From Rhypophila decipiens (lineage: Eukaryota; Ascomycota; Sordariomycetes; Sordariales; Naviculisporaceae), in contig MU858182.1 of the NCBI GenBank assembly GCA_033297075.1, positions 39,897-103,896 on the forward strand: a stretch of DNA of 64,000 nucleotides, read 5' to 3'. Of this stretch, positions 31,932-42,425 are shown piece after piece. Numbering within the stretch: the first letter of the stretch is position 1; the number at the start of each line of letters is the position of its first letter. The position numbers and the translations under genes were made by a program. Under the pieces are notes generated by a model. The model was given only the letters and a program-made list of their open reading frames with translations, was not told the DNA's origin and did no database searches.

Positions 31932-32646
31932 TTACTGCCTGCAACGTCCAAGACCTCAACAAGGGAAAAACGCCGCCGCTAAAACCACTGTCTTGGTCTT
32001 TGATCTGGTATTTTATTTGAAAGATGCTTGGACTATCTGGAATAAATACCTTGAACTAGCTTGAATAAATACCTTGACTAGCCTGAATAAATATCCTTCG
32101 CTCGAATAAATGTCTTAACTGGCTCGAATATTTGTCCAGATTAAAGGCTAAGACGGTGGTTTTAGCAGCAGCGGGGAGAACCTCGCGGCAGGAACCCGAA
32201 CGAATGGTACTTTCAAGATGAAAGGGAGTGTAATTCGACTTGAAGAGACAATGCCTTATGTACTACTTGTTGACGCTTTGGTATCTTTGCTGGACTTGTT
32301 TGGTTACGTGCCTGTGACACTGACATTCGTATCCCTCTATTGACCAGTCAACAAAACGCGGGATGTGGAAGCCAGAGTTTTGGCATCTTCCTTGACGAAC
32401 TTCTGACCTCGAGGGCCGATGCTGAGCTGGTCCGAGCTCTAGCGCAGGAAATAATTAGGTATTCCGTCTGATGTCGAGGCCATACCGAGCCCTGCGAGGG
32501 TGCCTATAAATACTCATAGGTCTCCAGAGCGATTCCTCCCTCCTACCACAACGTCCTTTCTTTTGGTTCAGTGTCAACCAAACTCCCCGCTTGCAGACCT
32601 GTGCTCGAGATTACAACAACAAACTGGAAGCTGAACATTGCCCGGC
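31932..32646. other. spacer with inverted-repeat element
   Basis: Contains the 31972-32174 element and then the promoter of the repeat gene, with a pyrimidine-rich leader before 32647. Confidence 0.5.
31972..32174. mobile_element. short inverted-repeat element with GAATAAATACC array
   Basis: Ends are inverted: left GCTAAAACCACTGTCTTGG (from 31978) against right AAGACGGTGGTTTTAGC (32150-32166), about 25 bp at roughly 85 percent. Between them are five tandem units of about 20-22 bp starting GAATAAATACCTTGACTAGC. The size (about 200 bp) and non-coding interior suggest a MITE. The same array motif occurs inverted in copy D beyond the next gene. Confidence 0.65.
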
Positions 32647-34142
32647 ATGGGATCCAAGCGCAAAGATCGGGCAAAAGTCAAGGAGTCCTTGTCCTCTTCT
32701 TCCAAGAAGCGCAAGCTGGAAGAAGCGACTAACATGACCGGTCCCGAAATCAAGTCCTCCAAGGACTCGGAAAAAGTCAAGGAGTCTGTCTCGTCTTCTT
32801 CCAAGAAGCACAAGCTGGAAGAAGCGAATAACCTGACCGGTCCCGAAATGAAGTCCTCTAAAGACTCGGAAAAAGTCAAAGAGTCGTCCTCGTCTTCTTT
32901 TAAGAAGCGCAAGCACAAGCTGGAAGAAGGCGAACTTCAATCTGAGCAAGTAAGCTGTCCTCTCTCTTTTATTCCTCGTCGCTCATTCTATAACAACCGA
33001 AGCGACTAACCTGACCTGTCCCGAAATCAAGTCCTCCAAAGACTCGGAAAAAGTCCAGGAGTCCTTGTCGTCTTCTTCCAAGAAGCGCAAGCTGGAAAAA
33101 GCTGAACTTCAATCTCAGCAAGTAAGCTGTCAATCTCGTCTTCTTCCAAGGAGCGCAAGCTGGAGGGAGCGACTAACCTGATCGGTCCCGAAATCAGTCC
33201 TCCAAAGACTCGGAAAGAGCGAAGGAGTCCTTCTCATCTTCTTCCAAGAAGCAGAAGGTGGAAGACGCCGAACTTCAATCTCAGCAAGTAAGCTATCCTC
33301 TCTCCTTTATTCCTCGTCGCTCATTCCATAACAAGCAAGAAGTGACTAACCTGACCTAGCCCGAAATCAAGTCCTCCAAAGACTCGGAAATAATCCAAGA
33401 GCTCCGCCAGACCGTCAACGACCGCGACGCGGAGATCGCCTCCCTCCAGAAGAAACTAGATGATACCCTGAACGAGCGCGAAGAAAAGATCGCCTCCCTC
33501 CAGGAAAAGCTAGACTGTGCCCTCAATGACCACGACGAAAAGACCGCCTCTGTTGAAAAAGAGGAAGTTGACTACGCCCCCAACGAGCGCGACGAAAAGA
33601 TCGCCTCCCTCCAGAAGAAGCTAGACTCGACCCTCAACGAGCGCGACCAAAAGGTCGCCTCCCTCGAAAGGAAAATCGACTGCGCCCTCTCTGTAATCAA
33701 AGTCCAAGAGGATCTGGCAGCCAACGACGCTCTTCTCGCTCGGCTCGGCGAGGACGTGGACGCCATCAGGTCCACCTCGGCGGACCACGTCTGGGCATTT
33801 CCCTACCGTGATGTCACGGCCCAGACAGAGCATATAAGACATGAAATAAAGGCTATTGGGAAGCACTTTGCCAAGCAAAAGGAATATCTCGGTATAAACG
33901 ACGCTGTCCGGGCATCCTGTGGTCGTCCCGGGCCAAAACTCGCAGCTTGGTCGGTTGAGTACATGAGGGATCGGGCCCCGGAGAGGATCGCGGCACAGGT
34001 TGGCGTGGAGTTTCGGCTCTGTGAGCGCGTCTTGGGTCAGCAGGCGAAAGAGCTCAGGGCTTTGAGTGTGCAGGTCGAGAAGCTGAAACAGGGCCGGTTG
34101 CGCGAGTTGATGGGCAAGACTATTAGGGATTTTCTGGAGTGA
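32647..34142 (+). CDS. coiled-coil protein whose exons and introns are built from one tandem repeat (4 exons)
   Basis: Exons 32647..32949, 33032..33121, 33198..33287 and 33360..34142 give 421 residues; every intron is phase 0. Exon 1 holds three repeats of the type KVKESLSSSSKKRKLEEATNM with TGPEIKSSKDSEK between. Exons 2 and 3 are exactly 90 bp and encode one repeat each (SSKDSEKVQESLSSSSKKRK, ending ELQSQQ). Introns begin GTAAGCT after CAGCAA, and their 3' halves (GCGACTAACCTGA..GGTCCCGAAATCA) match the coding stretch GCGACTAACATGACCGGTCC of exon 1, with ACTAAC as branch site. Exon 4 is a heptad coiled coil of NERDEKIASLQKKLD repeats, then a helical C-terminal domain with no recognised motif. 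Lys/Arg-rich repeats could be nuclear signals. No family recognised. Confidence 0.65.
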
Positions 34143-34830
34143 GATATGCGGTCGGGTATTGTTGGGACCTTGCACGATTTCCGAAAGACGACATAGGATT
34201 TGCTTTATTCTGGTTTGGCGAGTGGAGGATAACCCTGTGTTTGGAAGGACTCGAAGGAGGGCGGTCGCTCGGAGAAGTTGGGTTGTGGACCTGCCTGGCA
34301 GCAGTTTCTGCTTTCTACCAAAGACAAGAATCATGAATTTGGAATTGATAACAGACCATGGAAGGCTCTAACTTGGTGCTATTTTGTCCAATTCGGCATA
34401 TGCATTCTTCAAACCATGCATGTGTCTTGTGATTGACGTCTGGAATTAACTTGGGCGCCTAATATTCAGGCACCACTACTCTCGTATCCAGGCACCAGTC
34501 CAATTTGACTTTCCAGACCAGAGGCATTTATTCGAGCCAGTCATGGCATTTATTCAAGCTAGTTGGAGCATTTATTTGAACCAGTCAAGGCATTTATTCC
34601 AGTCTAGACTATCTGGTCAAGGCCTTTATTCTAGCCAGTCAAGGCATTTACTCCAACAAGACTAGTGCCTGTATATGAGAGGACTAGTGCCTGTATATTG
34701 GACCCTTAACTTATCCAGGCTGTTAAGTAGTACTGCATCTGAGGTACTTACATGCACTAGCCGCCGTCTATGAAATACCATACCCCGCTCATCCAAGTTA
34801 CAATATTCAAGAAGGAAGAGGTATTACGGG
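34143..34830. other. convergent intergenic with element copy D
   Basis: 3' regions of the repeat gene and the pseudophosphatase gene; most of 34450-34712 is repeat element. Confidence 0.5.
34450..34712. mobile_element. copy D: complete GGCGCC-headed element with inverted ends
   Basis: The left end reads GGCGCCTAATATTCAGGCACC, followed by a second CCAGGCACCAGTCC unit. The right end is the reverse complement of CCAATATACAGGCACTAG followed by a second ATACAGGCACTAGTC unit. Between them are about six 20-22 bp units of the type GGCATTTATTCAAGCCAGTC. Inverted ends of about 48 bp plus a tandem-array core suggest a small non-autonomous element. Copies A and B look like single ends of it. Confidence 0.65.
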
Positions 34831-36402
34831 TTACTCCTTCCCATTCCCACTCTCTCCTCCTTCCTTTATCCCCTGAGCAAGTCCCTGACTACCAGTAGTC
34901 ATATTGGAAGAGCAAGGCATAACCCACCCCATCTCGTCCTTCAAAAACGCCTTGAGCGCAGTCTTGATCTCGCCCGCCTTTTTATTCCAGTCCCCCCTCG
35001 ACTCCGACCGCTTCCCCGTAGCTTCGTCCAATTTACTCGGCACATTCAGAATCTCCTTGGGTTTCCCGTTTCGCTGGGGTATATACGTCCCCAGGTGCAA
35101 AACCCGTCCCTTGCCACCTTTCTCTCTAGCCGAAATCTTGCCGGATTGAATGAGGGCGTCTTTTAAGCGGACCATGTTGTCGTGCTCTCGGTTCGTGAAG
35201 ACAATAATGTAATCATATGACTTGAAGGCATCTTCTGTGAGCCCGACTGAGCGATGCTTGGTCATTCGCGTCTGGATGGTTGATTTGAATGGGTAGGGGT
35301 AGGATTTATTATCGAATACCGAAGCTAGGGCCACGGGATTTGGGAGCTCGTTTCCGGGGAAGGGCCCCATTTTGTAGGATTTGTACGAGTAGCTCAGGCT
35401 AGAGATGACGGAGGTGAGCGTTGATTTGTGGGATACAAAGAAGCCCGCTGAGTGGACTTTTGCTATTCGCCAGGGGACGGAGGAGGAGTTGCTGGTGGCT
35501 TCGGTGAGGCCGCCTAGGAGGAGGAGGATGGATTGTGCTACTAAGCTGCGTGCTTGGTTTCGTGGGTCGACAAAGAGGATTTTGTAGTCTTGTCTGAGGG
35601 GGAGAGGGGATGGAGAAGGTGACGGTCGTCGTTTCTTTGCGTTGTTTGGGACGGGGACGACCAGCTCTAGGGCTTTGCTGGGACTGGAAGGAGGAAGAGG
35701 TGGTTGTTGGTTTTGTTTGGAGGGACCTGGGGATTTGGTTCTGTCCTCTTCCTTGGTGTTCTGCTTATCCTTATCCTTGGGCTTGTCGTCTTTTGTCTCC
35801 TTGAGCTTGATCCTTTCCTTTTCTTTCTCTTTGTCCTTATCCTTCTCCTTGGCCTTCGCTTCCTCCAAGAGTTTCACCCGAGCCTGAGCCTTGGCCAATT
35901 CCTTTTTCTTCTTCTCAAGCTCCCTCGTTTTGATCAAGTTCTGGGCGCCAATCCCGAGACCAATGATTTGCAAGTAGTGAGAAAGCTCCTCTCGATCATG
36001 GTTGATATCCTCCATGATACCCTTGATCTTCTCCGGTTGGTTCTCAACCAAAGCAAACCAGATCCTCGCAGGCAGCTTGAATTTGAACTGTAGATTATAC
36101 TCGCGTGAGAGGATGTTCTCTTTTTCCCGCTCGAACAGCTCGTAGACCTTGTCGGCATTCTCCTTGACGTTGCAGATGATGCGCATCAGGTCCTGCTGCT
36201 GTCCGGCCTCGAGGATTGGATCCACCCCTTTAGAGTATTCCTTGATAAAGGACTCGACTTGGAGCAGGACGGTATGCTGCAGCTCCATGCGTCTTCCAAG
36301 AGTCTTCATCTGATCCGGTAGATCCTCGACCCTCTTGCACATCTCGATGGCCTTTTGCACCGCCTCGACCGCCGTGATGATGGTCCCGAGGTCAAGCGCC
36401 AT
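34831..36402 (-). CDS. helical N-terminal domain fused to inactive LMW tyrosine-phosphatase fold
   Basis: A single exon of 523 residues. Residues 1-155 are helical (LGTIITAVEAVQKAIEMC.., QMKTLGRRMELQHTVLLQVE) and resemble N-terminal helical domains of fungal NLR/HET-type proteins in length and pattern (inference). Residues 160-230 are a highly charged Lys/Glu coiled linker, then Pro-rich. Residues 272-505 follow the low-molecular-weight PTP/arsenate-reductase fold: KILFVDPRNQARS at the phosphate loop, VHSAGF, DYIIVFTNREHDNM and a C-terminal helix WNKKAGEIKTALKAFL. The loop has CX5R spacing, but Cys is replaced by Asp279 (Arg285 kept), and the general-acid DPY motif is absent near NVPSKLD. It is therefore expected to be a pseudophosphatase, perhaps a phosphopeptide or ligand sensor. 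No membrane segment. Confidence 0.65.
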   Translation of the reverse strand: MALDLGTIITAVEAVQKAIEMCKRVEDLPDQMKTLGRRMELQHTVLLQVESFIKEYSKGVDPILEAGQQQDLMRIICNVKENADKVYELFEREKENILSREYNLQFKFKLPARIWFALVENQPEKIKGIMEDINHDREELSHYLQIIGLGIGAQNLIKTRELEKKKKELAKAQARVKLLEEAKAKEKDKDKEKEKERIKLKETKDDKPKDKDKQNTKEEDRTKSPGPSKQNQQPPLPPSSPSKALELVVPVPNNAKKRRPSPSPSPLPLRQDYKILFVDPRNQARSLVAQSILLLLGGLTEATSNSSSVPWRIAKVHSAGFFVSHKSTLTSVISSLSYSYKSYKMGPFPGNELPNPVALASVFDNKSYPYPFKSTIQTRMTKHRSVGLTEDAFKSYDYIIVFTNREHDNMVRLKDALIQSGKISAREKGGKGRVLHLGTYIPQRNGKPKEILNVPSKLDEATGKRSESRGDWNKKAGEIKTALKAFLKDEMGWVMPCSSNMTTGSQGLAQGIKEGGESGNGKE

Positions 36403-37595
36403 GATTGATCAAATGAGGTCCCCCGGTCAGTCCAAACCAGGTTAATACGCGTATATGAAAGGTGATCCGAAAAGTCCGGTTCCCAAGTTTGCGATTGTTA
36501 TTCTCGGAGACTTGGGTAGCAAATGAAGTCAGTGAGGCAAATGAATGTGAGGATACGGCCACAGATTTAAGAGAACTCAGCCGCATGTGGGGACGACTCC
36601 CTCTTATATAATATGTCAGCGGAACCCAGAGCTACCTATCCCGATATTGAGGGCGGCCGTTGTTGCTTGTCGTCCTTGAGGTTGCACTGATGCACCGCCC
36701 CAGTCGAGGGCGGCTCAGCCTCCATTTCTCCAATTCTCGCACATCCAGCCTATGAGCATGCATCCCGAGAGCCCCCTTAGCCCCTTTCTAGGCAGAGGGG
36801 AGGCGGCTCATGCAGCGGACAACAGGTCTGACTTGACAACAAATCCGGAGTGCCGGACAACGGTGATGAATACACAAATATTGATATTCACAACTATGGA
36901 TTATTCGGTATGATCTCGCCTCCCACGGCGCAATCAGCTATGTACGCCCGCAAAAACCATGTCTGCCGTCTGGTATCTATCCCATTTCTAAGAGAAAAGT
37001 CTTAACATGACGGTGTCCCCAGACCCTTTAAACCCGCCGACCGCAAAAGAAAACAGGTCTAGCTGACGGAAAAAGAAATGGTATCATCGAAAGACAAAAG
37101 CAAGCCGGCTTGTAATGATATACCAATCATCACCAAATCCCACTTTTATCTACCTCTACCACCTGTCTGTTCTTACATGCGACTCCAGGGCGGCGGTACA
37201 CTGAGCATCCAAGTTCCCTTGAACCAGCCCGCGCCGAAACATTGTCCATTAGCTTGACGAAGGAAACCAGGGAATGATAAATAAAAAGGAGAACTGTGAA
37301 AATAAAGAATGACCATCGTTGCAAGTATCGACGGCCAGAACTGACCAATAACAGGAGATACTTTTAAAATTACCCAATATAGGAAGTGGTAAACTTTTGA
37401 AGAAGCAAACGATCAGGTTAAAAGACAAAGAAAACTTGTTGCATCGCTGATTAAGAAAACAGTCGTCGCTCATGATGCGTTTCGAGGCCAGGGATGGCCG
37501 GTGCTGCCCGTCCACCACACGAGGTCGCTACCAGACCATGCCGTCCATCGACGTATTTTAGAAAAAGCCCCAACCAAACAACCGACAAGGAGCCG
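36403..37595. other. intergenic, no supported gene
   Basis: Promoter of the pseudophosphatase gene and 3' region of the IFH1-like gene. Two short minus-strand frames near 37.2-37.5 kb have no gene features. Confidence 0.5.
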
Positions 37596-39436
37596 CTAGA
37601 TATGCATACTCTCCATGTCCGAGATGCTTCGGTGTCGCTTGTGCGTCGCGTCCATGTAGTTGGAGGCCTTACGCTTCTGAGAAAGAGGGGCAGGCGAGGT
37701 ATCAGCAAACCCTGCAACTGTATTACTCCTCTTCTTTTTCCGCCCAGGGGTCATGAGGGCGTTGACGGCTTCCAGGCAAGTGCTCTTGATGGCGCCGCAA
37801 ACTGGCCCGTCAGAGTAGAGCGAACCAAATTCGCGGGACTCTTCACTCATCTTCTTGCTCAATGTGAGCTGGTTGATTTGGTTGCGACGGAATGCACCCA
37901 CGGCGTTCGAGTTGTTGTTGAAGTGGTTTAGCAGAGGGTGAAGAACGTCTCCAGAGGCGTCGGCATCAGCACCAGCGTCCGTGGCTGCACTAACACCACT
38001 TGCAGCAGTTGTAGGTCGAGTCGGGCTGGAGGCGGCCTCGCCAAAATAATCATTGGCCGGCGCATCCTCCCTGTCAGAGGAGTCTTGGTGGAAAGTAATA
38101 AAGTCCTCGATCTCAAGCTTGCTCTCTTCCTCGTCTTCCTCGGCCAGTTCTGAGTAGTCACTATCCTCGGTCAAGGCATCAGAGGTCAGAGGGAAGAATG
38201 CCTCTGCAGGTCCGAATGGCTGCGTGTTCATGAAATCCCCAAAGGTGTTGTGCGAGAGCATAGCCCCCATCATCAGGTAGCCGGGATTGCTGAGAATTGG
38301 CGCGCAGCCAGCCAGGTCGGGTTGAGGCAGGGATAAATTGAAGGACTCGGGAGAGAGATCGAGCCGGTTGTTCCGCTGTGGGGTGAAGATCATCATCTTG
38401 CGAGTCAAGGGGTTGAGCACCGCCATCGGTTTGTTGTCGGTATCGAGCTTGAACTTGCCGGTGTGGGGCTTGCCAGGGCGGGACGGAGTCGCCCTCTCAG
38501 TCTCCGACTCGGACGTAAGCTCGACGGACTGAGGGCGTCTGATCTGCTTTCGACGAATAAGGGGCTCGGAGATATCCTCTTCTTCGGTGGTTTCCCCATC
38601 GGCTGCCGACATATTAGCATCGCTGTATATTCTCTAGTCTCAACCGCCAACTCACATTCATATCCATCAAGCTCGTCCAGGTCGTCGAAATCACTATCGT
38701 TATGGAAGAGAACAACAGGAGTCGAGGCTTCTGTTGGCGGATGGCTTGCCATGGGAGTGACCGTAGGGGTTGTGTCCTCGGAGACCTGGGCGATCCGCTC
38801 GTTGTCGGAATCCACCTCGTAGAACTCTTGCGAGCCACTCTGAAAGTCCCAAAAGGAGCCAGAATTAGACGAGTTGTCGTCATTCTCGATCTCTTTGCGA
38901 AATGCAGGATCGAGGCTGTTTTGAGCCACAAAGATGTCGGGGAAGAAATCGTTAATATCATCCTCCGTAGTAGTGGACTCTGAGTCGCTGTCTGGGACGC
39001 CAGTGAAGCGCACATGCTTCTCCACCTCCGCAGCCTGGTCGAAGTAGCTGGCTGGCTGCTCGACCACATTGTCCTCAGGGTCAGTGAGGATACCATCCCA
39101 GCTTGCATGCTCGTCGGCCGCATCATCCTCCTCCTCAGCGTCGTCATCGTCGTCCTCCTCGTCTTCTTCATCGCCGTCCTCCTCATCAGCATCGTCCGAC
39201 TCTTCCACCGGCCGAGGAGGAGCCTGCTTTCGCAAGGCATTGGTTATTATATGATCCTCCTCGGCCGCATATACACGCTCCTCGTCGTCTTCGTCGGATT
39301 CGCTGACATCCTCGACGCCCGAGTACCCATCATCGTCGGAGAGGTTGAGAGAGGACGAGTCGGAAGAATCGGAGAGGCGCCGCTTGGCGATTTTGACCGG
39401 CGTGCGCGGGATTTTGATCCGAATGTTTCGGGACAT
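37596..39436 (-). CDS. IFH1/CRF1-like nuclear protein
   Basis: Exons 39436..38656 and 38602..37596 give 595 residues; the 53-nt intron has GTGAGT, GCTAAT and GGCAG. The N-terminus is basic (RIKIPRTPVKIAKRR), then very Asp/Glu/Ser-rich. The splice creates the motif LDELDGYESDGETTEEEDI followed by a basic RRKQIRRPQS, resembling the conserved CRF1/IFH1 core that binds the forkhead factor FHL1 to control ribosomal-protein genes. Later blocks PMAVLNPLTRKMMIFTPQ and a C-terminal basic KRKASNYMDATHKRHRS are consistent with a nuclear regulator. The family call rests on the ESDGETT-type motif and general layout. Confidence 0.55.
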
Positions 39437-42425
39437 GGTTATGTTATGCAGGGGTTAGATTTGGGGTATTATATAGTGCGGCTGCGCTAAACGGCGGTGA
39501 ACCCTGCACAGGGCGGGCAATTGACGGCCGATTTTATGATGGGCAACCGTCGAAAATGGCGTATAGGTATAATCCTGGCTTTGGGGGAGCCGGATAGTGT
39601 ATGTAATGGGTGATTGAGAACTCCCGAGGAGAGGTAGGAAGTCGGGAAGAGAGGTAGTAGGGGGAATGGCGGTAGAGGTCGAATCGCGTTGGGACTGCAC
39701 ACATGGGGCAAGTATAGAATCTGTGATCTCAAGGACAGACTGTCGGGTTGCTCTTTCTTCTCGGGATCCCTTCCGGGGCGAGACTGGAGACAGCGAAGTC
39801 TGGTGAACTTTGTCGAGGGCGGGAATTGACAGTTTGAAGATCTCGTTGAGGCTGCTTGACTGCGGGTGACGCCTGGCGACCGGGCGCACCCGCAGTGGGC
39901 GCTTAGAGCTCAACGACGGCCGAAGGCATCTTGAAAATTCTCGACAAAGTTTGGTCAGATTGTTGACTGATTCTGGGTGTGGTAGTGCGACTTCGTTGTC
40001 TTGGGTGGTGGTGGTTTGGGTTGGTGAGGGAAGGGGAAAAACGAGGGGGGCAAGCCCGGGAGATGTCATGGCTTTTGACCGAACTTTTTTTTGCTAACGA
40101 TGGGCCCGCGCTCAGTGGGCCCAGTACCCAAAAAAGTGGGTAGCCAGTGGGGTGGTCGATTGACTTTTGCACCGGCTCACCATTGGCCGCAAAGATCGTG
40201 GGGCAAGCAAGCGATACGTCCGGGTGGAGCTTACCAGCCGCTGAACCCTGGCAGTTACGCAGGACAGTGGAGTTTTGGCCGGCCTTTCGGGTGGGATTGA
40301 AGGTGAGGTTCAGGGCCTGGCAGCTGGCGGGGAAGCACTGGCCAAGCTGGCAAGACTCGCAAAAGAACCCCTCCGTCCAACGGCTGGCGGGCGGGCCACT
40401 GACATACATGATGCGGCAGATGGAGGCTAGCGAGGGAACCACCATTCCGAAAGTGGACACTGGAGATGCTCACTGTCACAGTCACCGCTCTTTTGTGGAA
40501 CCAGTTGGCAGTTTCTCGATGTTCCCCAAGACCTACCCCTCGAGCGGGAGCGGGAGGGGAACCTCATCTCCTCAGTGCAGACTTGCGACGTGAAGTTTGT
40601 CGAAGCGACGGTTGCATTTTCGAGGGAAAATAGGAGACAGTTTCTGCTTCATCTTTCCGCTTCTCTCCCTGGGAGTACCCATCGCTTCGACCTCCAGAGA
40701 TGCACGACACGGGATATCCAGATTAAATCTGGCAGTCCAGCGTCGCACGCTCCTTATTTGGTCGCGTGTTTCCCACCTACATTGCCTACCAACTTTCACA
40801 CTACTATTCTCGGTTAAGGGAAGTTGAGGCTCCGCAACGATGATCCGTTGTGCTCGACGATTGGCCCCGCACTATGAGGTCAAGTCACTTGGTGAAAGGG
40901 AGAGGAAGCCAGCAGCAGTAGCGGACATGATGTCGTTACCCAATGTACACGTGTTGATCCTGACTGGAACGGTGCTTTCGCTCCATTGCAATCTCCGCTG
41001 AAGGACCAATATTCACCGCTCGGAAGAGGACAAAAAAGCTTTCCATCGTTCCATGCGAGCAATTTTTTCTTCTTCTCTCCGTTGAGGTCTCCACGGGAGG
41101 CGAATCGGAGAGGGGTACGGATCCGGAAAGGGACGAAAAGGAGTTTGGGAGATGAGTATGTCGCACAAAGATGACGAGCTTTGGAAGCCTTGCTTCCCTT
41201 CGATGACTCTCTGACCAAGTTCGACTCACCAATTTCCCGTGGTTGAAGTCTTATTCATATCCTCTTTGGACGAGGACCACAAGGAATAAAGGGGGTCAGC
41301 AAGAGGTGTGCAAGCAATGACTGCACGCAGGATGCAACACCAGCCGACACTCCAATCACGGCTGGACTATCATGACTCAATCCGCTGGCAGGTTTTACAA
41401 TGCCTCCCATTGGCTTGCGAGTGCATATTGCCTGTGTGCATATAAAGTTCGGATCCGTAGTTCAAGTCAACAGGGCCCACAAAACTTGAAGGCATACACG
41501 CTGGAAACCCGTCTGCTTTGCAGTTGATGTTGACTTCCGAAACTCAAAAAGTACTCACCGATCAGAGGCCAGTTACAAGATTTGCGCCCATTTTCATATG
41601 AATCATGATGACCGTTGGTCGGTGGCTTCTTCCGTCGCCGCCGCAAGCTGTTGCAGTCGCACTCCGCCAGCCGGAGAGAAAACTGGAAAACGGGGTCAAG
41701 TGGGAACTGCGAACGACTGCAGACCGCTAAGGGTCACAATGCAGCTGAGACCCATCATCACCCCATCATGTCGTCGCGGGAGAAGGATTACGGAATGTCT
41801 GCTAGTGGTCCAGAGTGGATCACGGAAAGGGGGGTAGCGGAGGTGAAGAGTGAGGAACTGTGAGCTTGACGGAGGTTTGGGTTTGGGTTGGGCCTGCTGC
41901 CGAACATGCCGCCCTTGAAATTTCGGGATGTGGTCTTGATTGTCAGAATGGGGAGCTCGAAGTGCAAAATCACAAACTTGGACTGTACTTGCATGGAAGC
42001 TTCGAACTGAGAAGTGGTCTCTATCGCAATTCCTGTATCTGACAAGAAATTCGACCATTTTTGAGAAAGAAATGAAGCGTGACGGTAGGGGCTCGGTGGC
42101 CCGTGCGTGCACTCGTCCTGCAAGCCCCTTATCTTATCGCCTTGGTGGGCTGGGCCTGGTTGCTCGGGTAACTCGCATACCAGTAAACATGAATTTCCCT
42201 CGCAACGTCCCAATCAAGTCTGGGCGCTAATAAACCACCATCTCGCCGCCTACCAAAACCAGGAACGCGTGCACTTGACCCCTTGCCAAAACTGCGCGAA
42301 GTGGATATCGCAACTATCCTTTTTTTTCCCATCGATCTTGCGAATACCAACATCTTGACACCACAGATCGCCGGCTGTTTATTTACACCGCAGTCCCTGC
42401 CTTTTGCGACTGCCCTTCGCGCATC
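39437..42425. other. 3 kb divergent intergenic region, no convincing gene
   Basis: Upstream DNA of both the IFH1-like gene and the kinesin gene. It has several 100-200 codon frames on both strands (39455-40069 minus, 39903-40460 minus, 40147-40593 plus, 41696-42213 minus) that overlap each other and lack family features. Long 5' UTRs or a non-coding RNA are possible. Confidence 0.4.

Noticed and set aside
39455..40069. Minus-strand 204-codon frame MTSPGLAPLVFPLPSP
   Set aside because: Starts upstream of and ends 19 bp before the IFH1-like ATG on the same strand, so more likely its 5' UTR; no family features. It could be an upstream ORF, which ribosome profiling would show.
40147..40593. Forward 148-codon frame MGWSIDFCTGS
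   Set aside because: Overlaps an equally long minus frame, with no motif or splice support on either strand.
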